Source: Flaviaestuariibacter flavus
GTDB taxonomy: Bacteria; Bacteroidota; Bacteroidia; Chitinophagales; Chitinophagaceae
NCBI RefSeq assembly: GCF_004337505.1
Contig: NZ_SJZI01000042.1
Span: forward strand, 124,001 to 188,000
Direction: 5' to 3'
DNA length: 64,000 bases
The notes under the pieces were generated by a model. The model did not search any database and was not told where the DNA came from. It was given only the letters and a program-made list of their open reading frames with translations. The translations under genes were made by a program, and so were the position numbers. The number at the start of each line of letters is the position of its first letter. Position 1 is the first letter of the stretch. Shown in pieces: positions 9,395 through 17,562 of this stretch.

Positions 9395-9477
9395 GATCTC
9401 AGATGTCAGATCTCAGATCTCAGATCTACGCGGACCGGAGGAACCAGATCCGAGATCTGACATCTGAGATCTGAGAT
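9395..9477. repeat. Long inverted repeat between mreB and mreC
   Basis: Arms of about 30 bp (9395-9427 and 9446-9477) made of GATCTCAGATGTCAGATC-type sequence can fold into a long hairpin with a roughly 18-nt loop. It has no T-run and lies inside the operon. Related GATC/TCAGACATC sequences occur at 3528, 17521, 32145-32202, 45089 and 63083. Confidence 0.75.
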
Positions 9478-9479
9478 TT

Positions 9480-10505
9480 TTATCGCATTACAAAGGGATA
9501 GCGGTCGTAGTTCTTCAGCGCGAGGCCGGTGCCGCGCACCACGCTCTTCAGCGGGTCGTCGGCTACATGAACGGGCAGCTTGATCTTTTGGGAGAGGCGC
9601 TTGTCGAGGCCGCGGAGGAGGGCGCCGCCGCCGGTGATGTAGATGCCGCGGCGGTAGATGTCGGCGGCGAGCTCGGGCGGGGTCTGCTCCAGTGCTTTGA
9701 GGATGGCTTCTTCGATCTTGAAGATGCTCTTGTCGAGGGCTTCGGCGATCTCCTGGTAGCCTACGTAGATCTGCTTGGGAATACCGGTTACGAGGTCGCG
9801 GCCGTTTACGGGCAGGTCGTCGGGCGGGTTGTCGAGGTCTTTCATGGCGGCGCCGATCTGGATCTTGATCTGCTCGGCGGTGCGCTCACCGATGAGGAGG
9901 GAGTGGTAGCGGCGGAGGGCTTCCATGATATCGGCGGTGAACTCGTCGCCGGCGATACGGATCGACTGGTCGCACACGATACCGGCGAGGGCGATGACCG
10001 TGATGCCGGTGGTACCGCCGCCGATATCGATGATCATGTTGCCGACGGGCTCTTCCACGTCGATGCCGATACCGAGGGCCGCGGCCATGGGCTCATGAAT
10101 AAGGTATACTTCCTTGGCGCCGGCCTGCTCGGCGGAGTCGCGCACGGCGCGCTTCTCCACTTCCGTGATGGAAGAGGGAATGCAGATCATCATGCGCCAG
10201 GTGGGCGGGAAGAGGGGCTTTTTGGGATAAACGAGCTTGATCATCTCGCGCAGCATGAGCTCGGCGGCGTTGAAGTCGGCGATCACACCGTCTTTGAGGG
10301 GGCGGATCGTCTTGATGCTTTCATGGGTCTTTTCGTGCATCATGAGGGCGCGTTTACCAACCGCCAGTACTTCCTTGGGATTGTTGCGGTTGAGCGCCAC
10401 GATGGAGGGCTCGTTTACTACTACTTCGTCATTATGGATGATCAGGGTGTTAGCCGTTCCGAGGTCGATCGCGATTTCCTGGGTAAACCAGTTGAAAAGT
10501 CCCAT
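9480..10505 (-). CDS. mreB: Rod shape-determining protein MreB (actin homologue)
   Basis: The 341-residue protein has the actin-fold nucleotide motifs: phosphate-1 EIAIDLGTANTLI near residue 10, phosphate-2 IIDIGGGTTGITVIAL around 160 and the adenosine motif YITGGGALLRGLD around 290. MreB polymerises under the inner membrane and guides elongation of the cell wall. It is the first gene of the leftward cluster mreB-mreC-mreD-(hypothetical)-mrdA-rodA. A purine-rich stretch AAGAGAGCAG lies just before the ATG. Confidence 0.97.
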   Translation of the reverse strand: MGLFNWFTQEIAIDLGTANTLIIHNDEVVVNEPSIVALNRNNPKEVLAVGKRALMMHEKTHESIKTIRPLKDGVIADFNAAELMLREMIKLVYPKKPLFPPTWRMMICIPSSITEVEKRAVRDSAEQAGAKEVYLIHEPMAAALGIGIDVEEPVGNMIIDIGGGTTGITVIALAGIVCDQSIRIAGDEFTADIMEALRRYHSLLIGERTAEQIKIQIGAAMKDLDNPPDDLPVNGRDLVTGIPKQIYVGYQEIAEALDKSIFKIEEAILKALEQTPPELAADIYRRGIYITGGGALLRGLDKRLSQKIKLPVHVADDPLKSVVRGTGLALKNYDRYPFVMR

Positions 10506-10592
10506 GCTGCTCTCTTGTTATATGATAAGGTAAACTATGCTTGCAAAATTGATGCAAATAAACTTACCGGCAAAAGAAGCCGAAACGTTCTT

Positions 10593-10672
10593 TGGCGGTT
10601 TTAAATGGTTTTAGAAGGTTTTGGTGCCTTTTGGAAGGTTTTGGTGGGTTTTAATGGTTTCAAAGCTTTTCG
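10593..10672. repeat. Imperfect GGTTTT repeat tract upstream of mreB
   Basis: The block GGTTTT (or close variants) recurs about seven times at 9-11 bp spacing, helical-turn periodicity. The 400-bp stretch 10506-10905 between mreB and kynA holds no credible gene; besides this tract it has a short palindromic element at its right end. Confidence 0.55.
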
Positions 10673-10841
10673 GGTTGCTGCCGTTCGCCGGAACGCCGTT
10701 TCATCCGGTGGTACGGCCGGGCTTTGCGGAAAGCGGGGGCTTATTAAGAAAACTTTGGCAAATGGGCCGCAACCCGCCAACGGCGGTTCAGGGTCCCCGA
10801 CCCGGATGCCAACGGCGACACCGACGCCGCCCGGGGGCATC

Positions 10842-10904
10842 CTTCGACTCCACTACGCTGCGCTCAGGATGACAAAGCGGCTGTCAGGCTGAGCGGAGTC
10901 GAAG
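10842..10904. repeat. Palindromic element of the CTTCGACT/GCTCAGG type, next to the kynA stop
   Basis: Inverted halves CTTCGACTCC...CGCTCAGGATGACA and TGTCAGGCTGAGCGGAGTCG form a hairpin 2 bp beyond the kynA stop. It could serve as a transcript end. The same module is nested in the elements at 2566, 29484 and 50207 and is found in degraded form at 16081-16205. Confidence 0.65.
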
Positions 10905-10905
10905 C

Positions 10906-12012
10906 CTAGGCCATAAACCCGAGGCGACGCTCCACCTCCCTGGGCAGCTGCGGCAGGCGGCGGCGCTCCATGAGGAAGGAGGTGAGCTGGGCGATCTCCT
11001 TAAAAATATAGTGCTTGTCGGCGGCGGCCTTGAGGTAGTCTTTGCCGGTGGAGCCGCCGGTGCCCACGCGGGTGCCGATCATGCGGTGCACCATATTCAT
11101 ATGGCGGTGGCGCCAGGTGGAGAGCTGCTCGTCGATCTCCAGCAGGCCGTTGAGGAGCTGGAAGGGGAGCTGCAGCAGCGGGTAACCGCGGTACAGCATG
11201 ATGAAGAGCGCGGCGCGGTTGGCGCGGGCCGAAAGCGTGTACTCCGACGATTCGGCGCGGCCGAACACCTCGTTGAAGAAGTCGAGGTTGTTCTTTTCAG
11301 CCTCGGCGAGCGATCCGGCGTACTCCTTTTTATAAGCCTCCCAGAAGTCGGGGGCGCCGTAGCGCGCCTCGTATTCCTTCCAGAGCTCCGGCTGGTCGAA
11401 GACGGGGATGCGCTCCAGCCAGGTGTTGACCAGCTGCAGGAAGGAGTGGCTGCCTTCGGCCTTTTTGATCAGGTCTACGTGCTCGGGGCGGAGGAAGGCG
11501 GTGTAGTATTCCTGCCCGTGGCGGTGCTCGAACTTGAGTCCCAGCTTGGCTTCAAGCAGCTTGAACTGCCAGCTCTGGAAGCCCGAGGCGGGGCGGAGCA
11601 GGTCGCGGAAGTCGAGGAAGTCCATGGGCGTCATCGTTTCCAGGATGTCGATCTGGTGCACCAGCACGCGCAGGATGGTGGCCATGCGGCCGAGGCGGTG
11701 CACGATGGTCTGGAGCTCCGGCGAGTTGTCGTTGAGCGCCGGCTTGGCCATGATCTCCACCAGCGAGTCGGCCTCCCAGTGAAGCTGCTTGAACCAGAGC
11801 TCGTAGGTCTGGTGGATGACGATGAAGAGCATCTCGTCGTGGGCGGTTTCGCCCTCTTTGTCGCTTTCGAGGGCTTGGGCGCCGAGGATCTTATCAAGCT
11901 GGAGGTAGTCGTGGTAGTGCACGGCGGCGCGCTCACCGGTGGCTGCCGGGGTAGCGCCCGCGCCGCTATGAAAGGGGCAGCCGCCGCTATTGGATGTTTC
12001 GTTCGGATTCAT
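10906..12012 (-). CDS. kynA: Tryptophan 2,3-dioxygenase
   Basis: The 368-residue protein carries the features of haem-dependent tryptophan 2,3-dioxygenase, which opens the indole ring of tryptophan to N-formylkynurenine, the first step of the kynurenine route. Recognisable blocks are YHDYLQLDKIL, HDEMLFIVIHQTYELWFKQ, a helical core with LRPASGFQSWQFK and the haem-proximal HRHMNMVHRMIGTRVGTGGSTG. ATG at 12012 was chosen; the frame stays open to 12282, but those 90 extra codons read through a tandem-repeat array and are not protein-like. No other kynurenine gene is in the window. Confidence 0.93.
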   Translation of the reverse strand: MNPNETSNSGGCPFHSGAGATPAATGERAAVHYHDYLQLDKILGAQALESDKEGETAHDEMLFIVIHQTYELWFKQLHWEADSLVEIMAKPALNDNSPELQTIVHRLGRMATILRVLVHQIDILETMTPMDFLDFRDLLRPASGFQSWQFKLLEAKLGLKFEHRHGQEYYTAFLRPEHVDLIKKAEGSHSFLQLVNTWLERIPVFDQPELWKEYEARYGAPDFWEAYKKEYAGSLAEAEKNNLDFFNEVFGRAESSEYTLSARANRAALFIMLYRGYPLLQLPFQLLNGLLEIDEQLSTWRHRHMNMVHRMIGTRVGTGGSTGKDYLKAAADKHYIFKEIAQLTSFLMERRRLPQLPREVERRLGFMA

Positions 12013-12164
12013 GGCAAGACGTTGTAAATGCGAAGTAACGGAAATGGGCCGGGACGGGCGGGATGATATAAAACAGGTGCTGAGGTTCGGGGTTCTGAGG
12101 TTCCGGGGTTGCCGGGACGGGTGTTGGTATAAGAGATTGATTTTCAGTATTGTCAATTTTGCAA

Positions 12165-12458
12165 GTGCCATAGATCCGTTGCCGGATGGCACTTGCGAAA
12201 TGGGCAGTGGCATGGATCTGTCGCCTGATGGCACTGTCAAAACTGACAGTGGCATAAAGTGATTGCGCGATGGCACTTGCAAAATCTACAGTGGCATCCG
12301 GAAGCTTCGGGATGCCGGTGTCAAAACCGACAATGGCACGGATCGGTCCGGCGATGCCATTTACATTTTCGACAGTGGCATTAAGTGGCCTGGGGATGCC
12401 GTTGACAAAATTGTCAGTGGCATGGGCGGATTTCCGCGTGGCGGTGACAGCGCTGTCA
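12165..12458. repeat. Degenerate 42-bp tandem array, seven units
   Basis: Seven consecutive units of exactly 42 bp begin at 12165, 12207, 12249, 12291, 12333, 12375 and 12417. The consensus starts GTGGCAT and contains GATGGCAC about 20 bp later, so most units have a GTGCCAT/ATGGCAC-type dyad; each ends near TGTCAAAACTGACA, a second small dyad. Units are only moderately alike but indel-free. The surrounding gap 12013-12726 has no credible gene. Its remaining parts are a GGTTC-rich patch (12075-12125) and a dispersed repeat (12536-12715). Confidence 0.8.
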
Positions 12459-12535
12459 AAGTCATTTCCCAAAAGCGGGGCGGCTCATTTCAGAACCCGG
12501 GAGGCTCCGCTGGAAAATCCGGTTGGTTTCTTTCA

Positions 12536-12715
12536 GGCATCCCTCCGGGATGCTATTGTTGCGCCGGCACGCCGGCGGCGTGCAAAGCTCTGTGGGCTCT
12601 GGCAGGCTCGCGCGTAAGACACGTAGGACCTGTAGACATTGGCCTTAATCTGTAAACGAAGAACCGGCTCCGTGACCTCTGCGAAACGCTTTGTGTTCTC
12701 TGCGAGATACCTTCT
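12536..12715. repeat. Degraded dispersed repeat, related inverted copy at 60640-60800
   Basis: Shared blocks with the reverse complement of 60640-60800 are GGCGTGCAAA-CTCTGTGGGCT, GGACCTGTAG and CTCTGCGAAACGCT, in the same order. It also contains the small palindrome GCATCCCTCCGGGATGC, seen again at 34650-34666. No gene is apparent. Confidence 0.6.
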
Positions 12716-12726
12716 GCTACAAAGCC

Positions 12727-14007
12727 CTACAAAAATTCGTACCCGATATCCTTCCGGTAATACATCCCTTCAAAGGAGATTCCTTCGAGCGCTTTCTTGG
12801 AAGCCGCCACCGCCTCGCCCAGCGTGGACGCCAGCGTGGTGGCGCAGAGCACGCGGCCACCGCTGGTAACGATATGGCTGTCGCGCTCCGCCGTGCCGGC
12901 GTGGAAGATCATGGTACCCTCGCCGGTGCGGGCGGCGAGCCCGTCGATGGCGAATCCTTTGGCATAGTCGCCGGGATAGCCGCCGCTCACGGCCATGATG
13001 GTAGCCGCCGCGCGCGGGTCGGTGCCCAGCACCACGTCGGCCATGCGCCCCTCGGCCACGGCCAGCAGCGCCGACGCCAGGTCGCCGCTGGTGCGGGGCA
13101 GCACCACCTCCGTTTCGGGGTCGCCCATGCGGCAGTTGTATTCAATCACAAAGGGCTCATCGTCTACCTTGATAAGACCAAAGAAGACAAAGCCTTTATA
13201 ATCGAGACCGTCTTTTTCCAGTCCGCGCACCGTGGGTTCTACTACTTTGATGCGCACCTTTTCCATAAAAGCGGTGTCGGCAAAGGGCACGGGACTGATG
13301 GCGCCCATGCCGCCGGTGTTAAGGCCGCTGTCGCCCTCGCCGATGCGCTTGTAGTCTTTGGCTTCGGGCAGCAGCACATAGCCTTTGCCGTCGGTGAGCG
13401 CAAACACCGACAGCTCGATGCCGTCGAGAAATTCTTCCACCACCACCTTGGCCGAGGCCGCGCCGAACTTGGCCGCGGCGATCATGGCTTCGAGCTCGGT
13501 AGCGGCTTCTTCATTGGTCTGGCAGATGAGCACGCCCTTACCCGCGGCCAGGCCATCGGCCTTCAGCACCACGGGCACGGGGTGCTGCCGCACGTAGGCA
13601 ATCCCTTCTTCGAGGTTGTCCCTGGTAAACTCGCGGTAGCCGGCGGTAGGGATGCCGTGGCGGGCCATGAAAGCCTTGGCGTAGGCCTTGGAGCCTTCGA
13701 GCTGTGCCGCTTCCTGGGCCGGGCCGATGATGGCGAGTCCGGCAAGGGCTGCGTCGGCACGGAGCGTATCCACGAGGCCTTTCACCAGCGGCTCCTCGGG
13801 GCCCACCACCAGCAGGCCGATGGCATGCTGCACACAGGCGGCGCGCACCGCGTCGAAGTCGGTGGCGGCAAAGGGCAGGTTGACGCCTTCGCGGGCCGTG
13901 CCGGGGTTGCCGGGGGCGATGTAGAGGTTGTCGCAAAGCGGGCTCTGGCGCAGCTTCCAGGCGATGGCATGCTCGCGGCCGCCGGAACCGAGGAGGAGGA
14001 TATTCAT
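12727..14007 (-). CDS. purD: Phosphoribosylamine-glycine ligase
   Basis: The 426-residue protein begins MNILLLGSGGREHAIAWKL, the N-terminal signature of GAR synthetase, followed by an ATP-grasp domain (GLAAGKGV around residue 145) and the signature FRMGDPE-like stretch YNCRMGDPETEVVLPR. It joins glycine to 5-phosphoribosylamine in the second step of purine synthesis. The length is usual for the family. It stands alone, with no other pur gene nearby, and its start is separated from the divergent transporter gene by a gap containing an inverted repeat. Confidence 0.96.
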   Translation of the reverse strand: MNILLLGSGGREHAIAWKLRQSPLCDNLYIAPGNPGTAREGVNLPFAATDFDAVRAACVQHAIGLLVVGPEEPLVKGLVDTLRADAALAGLAIIGPAQEAAQLEGSKAYAKAFMARHGIPTAGYREFTRDNLEEGIAYVRQHPVPVVLKADGLAAGKGVLICQTNEEAATELEAMIAAAKFGAASAKVVVEEFLDGIELSVFALTDGKGYVLLPEAKDYKRIGEGDSGLNTGGMGAISPVPFADTAFMEKVRIKVVEPTVRGLEKDGLDYKGFVFFGLIKVDDEPFVIEYNCRMGDPETEVVLPRTSGDLASALLAVAEGRMADVVLGTDPRAAATIMAVSGGYPGDYAKGFAIDGLAARTGEGTMIFHAGTAERDSHIVTSGGRVLCATTLASTLGEAVAASKKALEGISFEGMYYRKDIGYEFL

Positions 14008-14093
14008 GGTGAGAGGGCTTTTAGAGTGGTGTGGCCTGCAAGATGCGTATAAAACAGGTGGGAACCACGGTCGGCCGCAAGCGGCCTGCTATC

Positions 14094-14199
14094 ACGACGG
14101 CACAACGGCACGACGACGCAACGTTTTTGGTTGTAAGGCACTCGTTCTGCGATATATAATAAATGGTTTTCGTCGTGCCGTTGTGTCTTTGTGCCGTCG
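14094..14199. repeat. Inverted repeat between purD and the POT transporter gene
   Basis: Arms 14094-14117 and 14171-14199 are inverted copies of CGACGGCACAACGGCACGAC with small differences. The gap 14008-14334 contains no gene other than this element and presumably the promoters of the two divergent genes. Confidence 0.65.
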
Positions 14200-14334
14200 C
14201 GAAAAGCGCAGGACCGCAGGTCCGCCGCGCTCCCGGCGGTGTTAAAGAAATCCCGCGATTCCGGCACAGTATCAATAATTCCTTATTTTACGCGTTCGAA
14301 TCCACACAGAAACGAACTTTTCAAAACTTGCTTT

Positions 14335-16032
14335 ATGTCGAATGTGACCGCGGCCGATGAGGCCATCCTGATGCAAACTGCCACCCAGAAAGGGCACCCG
14401 AAAGGCCTTGGCGTGCTCTTCGCCACCGAGATGTGGGAGCGCTTCAACTTCTATGGCATGCGTGCCATCCTCTCGCTGTTTATCGCTGAAGCCCTGCTCA
14501 TGGGCGAAAAGCAGGCCTCGCTGATCTACGGCGGCTTCCTCGGCCTTTGTTACCTCACCCCGATGCTTGGCGGCTATATCTCCGACAAGTACCTCGGCAA
14601 CCGCAACTGTATCATGCTCGGCGGCGCTTTGATGGGCCTCGGGCAGCTGATGCTGTTCTTCAGCGCCTCCACCTTCGGCTCGAGCATGTCGGCAGCCACC
14701 ACGCTCATGTGGGCGGCCCTCGGCGTGATCGTATTCGGCAACGGCTTCTTCAAGCCCAATATCTCCTCGATGGTGGGCCAGCTCTATCCCAAAGAGCAGA
14801 AGACGAAGCTCGACTCCGCCTTTACCATCTTCTACATGGGCATCAACGTGGGCGCCTTCCTCGGCATCACTATCTGCCCGCTGCTGGGCGACGTGAAGCA
14901 TGACGGCGTGCGCGACCTCTCCGCGTTCAAGTGGGGCTTCCTGGCCGCTTCTGCCGCGATGTTCCTCGGCACCATCCTCTTCGCCTTCCTCAAAAACAAG
15001 TACGTGGTAACGCCCTCCGGCGAAGCCATCGGCGCCCGCCCCGACCGCAACGCGGTATACGAAGGCGAATCTACCCAGGCCAAGTTCACCAGCGGCGCCA
15101 TCGGCATGGCCGCCCTCATCTTCGCCGCTCTCGTTGCCTTCTTCTATTTCATCGGCGGACAAAACATCATCTACTCCATCATCTACGGCGCGGGTATCTC
15201 CCTGGCCGTGCTCATCATGACCGACGCCACCATCACCAAGGTGGAGCGTCAGCGTATCCTCGTGCTGTACATCATCGCCTTCTTCGTGATTTTCTTCTGG
15301 GCGGCCTTCGAGCAGGCGGGCTCCTCGCTCACCTTCATCGCCGACAAGCAGACCGACACCCATATCCTCGGGTGGGAGATGCCCCCCAGCATGATCCAGA
15401 ACTTCAACTCCTTCTTCGTAATCATCCTGGCCATCCCGATGTCGCTGCTGTGGACCGCGCTCGCTTCGCGCCGCGCCGAGCCCATCTCGCCGGTGAAGCA
15501 GGCTATCGGCCTCGCCCTCATCGCGCTCGGCTACTTCATCATCGCCACGCAGGTGAAAGGTCTCGGCACCGCCGGTAAGATCGGTATCATCTGGATGATC
15601 ATCCTCTACTTCCTGCACACCGTCGGCGAGCTTTGCCTGTCGCCCATCGGCCTCTCGCTCGTAGCCAAGCTGGCGCCGAAGCGCTTCGCCTCCCTGCTGA
15701 TGGGTGTGTGGTTCCTCGGCAACGCCGCCGGCTACGCCCTCACCGGTACCCTCGGCGCCCTGCTGCCGCCCACCGGCGACAAATACGCCGAAGCCGCCAC
15801 AAAAGGCATCGACCTGGGCGCCGTGCTGGACAAAAAGGTGACCCTGACGCCGGAGCAAACCGCTTTCCTTGCGGATAAAAAAATCCCGACGGCTTACACC
15901 GAGTTCGCCGGCTTCACCATCCACAACCTCTACGAGTTCTTCATGGTATTCGTGATCCTCTGTGGTGTGGCCGCCGTAGTGCTCTACGCGCTGACGCCGC
16001 TGCTGAAGCGGATGATGCACGGGGTGCGGTAG
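14335..16032 (+). CDS. Proton-dependent oligopeptide transporter (POT/PTR2 family)
   Basis: The 565-residue protein has 12-14 membrane helices and the POT signatures FATEMWERFNFYGMRAI near residue 30 and GGYISDKYLGNR at about 80. It includes the ExxER-type motif (EMWERF) used for proton coupling. Family members import di- and tripeptides. Between helices near residues 475-525 is an insert rich in Lys, Ala and Thr, seen in other long Bacteroidota POT proteins. ATG at 14335 is used because the earlier in-frame start reads through repeat DNA. It is a single-gene unit ending at a strong hairpin. Confidence 0.92.
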   Translation: MSNVTAADEAILMQTATQKGHPKGLGVLFATEMWERFNFYGMRAILSLFIAEALLMGEKQASLIYGGFLGLCYLTPMLGGYISDKYLGNRNCIMLGGALMGLGQLMLFFSASTFGSSMSAATTLMWAALGVIVFGNGFFKPNISSMVGQLYPKEQKTKLDSAFTIFYMGINVGAFLGITICPLLGDVKHDGVRDLSAFKWGFLAASAAMFLGTILFAFLKNKYVVTPSGEAIGARPDRNAVYEGESTQAKFTSGAIGMAALIFAALVAFFYFIGGQNIIYSIIYGAGISLAVLIMTDATITKVERQRILVLYIIAFFVIFFWAAFEQAGSSLTFIADKQTDTHILGWEMPPSMIQNFNSFFVIILAIPMSLLWTALASRRAEPISPVKQAIGLALIALGYFIIATQVKGLGTAGKIGIIWMIILYFLHTVGELCLSPIGLSLVAKLAPKRFASLLMGVWFLGNAAGYALTGTLGALLPPTGDKYAEAATKGIDLGAVLDKKVTLTPEQTAFLADKKIPTAYTEFAGFTIHNLYEFFMVFVILCGVAAVVLYALTPLLKRMMHGVR

Positions 16033-16051
16033 ACCTCACCCACTTTGGTGC

Positions 16052-16080
16052 ACAAAGGCAGGCCTTCGGCCTGCCTTTGT
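16052..16080. terminator. Hairpin terminator after the POT transporter gene
   Basis: Perfect 13-bp arms (16052-16064, 16068-16080) with a 3-nt loop lie 20 bp beyond the stop. The ends read ACAAAGGC/GCCTTTGT, giving a short T-tract in both directions. Confidence 0.75.
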
Positions 16081-16205
16081 CATGCTGAGCGAAGCGAAGC
16101 ATCTGAAGCAGGCGTTAAAGAACAGTCGCTTTCTTTCGGAGTGTCAGCACCTGTTTTGAACAGCTTCTCTGTTCAGTCCTCAGATCCTTCGCCAAGCTCA
16201 GGATG

Positions 16206-16234
16206 ACAAAGGCCCCGCGTAGCGGGGCCTTTGT
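16206..16234. terminator. Hairpin terminator after the DUF1501 gene
   Basis: Perfect 13-bp arms (16206-16218, 16222-16234) and a 3-nt loop, with the same ACAAAGGC/GCCTTTGT ends as the hairpin at 16052. It serves the leftward gene ending at 16250. A degraded GCTGAGCGAAGCGAAGC/GCCAAGCTCAGGATGAC palindrome lies between the two hairpins. Confidence 0.75.
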
Positions 16235-16249
16235 GCAAGCGCGTGCGCG

Positions 16250-17458
16250 CTAAAGAAAGTTCAGGTGCTCATACTTTTTCCCCAGCACCGCTGCATCATC
16301 CGCGCCCAGCCACTTATTCAGGATAGTCGCATACACATTCTTGAAATCCACCTGGTGCCTGAGGTCGCCTTCGTCGAGGTCGGCGAGGTTGGGAAGCTCG
16401 TTGAGCAGGCCTTTTTGCTTCAGCCCGCCGCCGAAAAGAAACATATTGTTGGCCGTGCCGTGGTCGGTGCCGCCCGAGGCGTTCTGGGCCACGCGGCGCC
16501 CGAACTCCGAGAAGGTGAATAGCAGCACGTCGTCCCAGCGGCCATTGGCCTTCATGTCTTTCATAAAGGCGCCCACGGCGTCGTTCATCTCCGTAAACAG
16601 GCGCTGCTGCTGGCCCTCCTGGTTCACGTGGGTATCGAAGGAGCCGAGCGACACATAATACACTTTCGTGTTGATGTCGGAGAAGATCAGCGAGGCGATG
16701 GTTTTAAGCTCGGCGCCAAGCCCGGTGCGCGGGTAATCGGCACTGGTGGGATGCACGCGCGACTGCTTGAAGATATAGTCGGCCGACGACAGGGTTTGCG
16801 CCATGGTCTTGTACAGGTAGTCAACCGGCTGCTCGTCGTGGTGATGCGGGTCGGGGCTGTGCTTTTGCGCCACCTCGCGGAAGAAGCGCTCGTTGGCCGT
16901 GCCATACAGGCGACGCGGGTCTTTGAGCGCAAGTCCGTTGCTCTGCGCGCCTTTGAGGGCGAGGCTGAGGGTATCGTCGATCTCGAGGGCCTGCGTGGGG
17001 TGGTCACAGCCCGAACACTGCGCGTCGAGGTAGCGGCCCACCCAGCCGGTGTTCCAGTACTCATTGCTTTGCGAGGCGCTGTGCCAGATGTCCATCGAGC
17101 GGAAGTGCGAGCGGTCGGGGTTGGGATAGCCCACGGAGTTGAGGATGGCCATCGAGCCGTCGTTCCAGGCGTCGGCGAAGGAGCGCAGTGCGGGGTGCAG
17201 GCCCACTTCGTCGGAGAGACCAAGTGCCTTGCCGCGATCGATGCCGAGGCGCGGCCGCTCGCGGTAGTAGATGTCGTTGCGCACGGGGATGACGGTGTTG
17301 AGACCGTCGTTGCCGCCGCTCAGCTGCAGCACCACCACTACTTTGTTGCCCGGCGGCACGAGGCGCGGCGCCTCAAAGGCCTTGAGGAATTTGGGCATCA
17401 GCAGTGAGGCGGTGGCCAGCGAGCCGGCCTGCAGGAATTCGCGTCTTTTGATGATCAT
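16250..17458 (-). CDS. DUF1501 family protein, probably Tat-exported
   Basis: The 402-residue protein begins with KRREFLQAG, a twin-arginine motif followed by a hydrophobic stretch and KAFEAP, so export in a folded state is likely. The body has the DUF1501 pattern (LQLSGGNDGLNTVIP near residue 45, GTDHGTANNMFLFGGG near 340) related to sulfatase/alkaline-phosphatase folds. No reaction is established for the family. It follows the DUF1800 gene by 104 bp; the two families are typically encoded side by side and are presumed to act together. Confidence 0.85.
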   Translation of the reverse strand: MIIKRREFLQAGSLATASLLMPKFLKAFEAPRLVPPGNKVVVVLQLSGGNDGLNTVIPVRNDIYYRERPRLGIDRGKALGLSDEVGLHPALRSFADAWNDGSMAILNSVGYPNPDRSHFRSMDIWHSASQSNEYWNTGWVGRYLDAQCSGCDHPTQALEIDDTLSLALKGAQSNGLALKDPRRLYGTANERFFREVAQKHSPDPHHHDEQPVDYLYKTMAQTLSSADYIFKQSRVHPTSADYPRTGLGAELKTIASLIFSDINTKVYYVSLGSFDTHVNQEGQQQRLFTEMNDAVGAFMKDMKANGRWDDVLLFTFSEFGRRVAQNASGGTDHGTANNMFLFGGGLKQKGLLNELPNLADLDEGDLRHQVDFKNVYATILNKWLGADDAAVLGKKYEHLNFL

Positions 17459-17562
17459 AGTATAAGCGTTATCAGCTTTCAGCGATCAGCCGTCAGCAAT
17501 CAGTTATTTATCGATTCTGAAATCAAATCAGACATCAGACATTGGAGATCGAAAAGTTCGCT

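Noticed and set aside
12013..12282. An N-terminal extension of 90 residues on tryptophan 2,3-dioxygenase
   Set aside because: It reads through the 42-bp tandem array and a GGTTC-rich patch; the conserved protein begins after ATG 12012.
12165..12458. CRISPR array
   Set aside because: Units are directly adjacent and all vary along their length; there are no identical repeats separated by unique spacers, and no cas genes.
11987..12472. A 161-residue protein with 14-residue repeats on the minus strand
   Set aside because: The open frame follows from a 42-bp period; several frames on both strands are open in the same way, and it runs into kynA.
14272..16020. A 582-residue open frame antisense to the POT transporter gene
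   Set aside because: It is an acidic, His-rich shadow of a membrane-protein gene with strong codon bias; no family resemblance.
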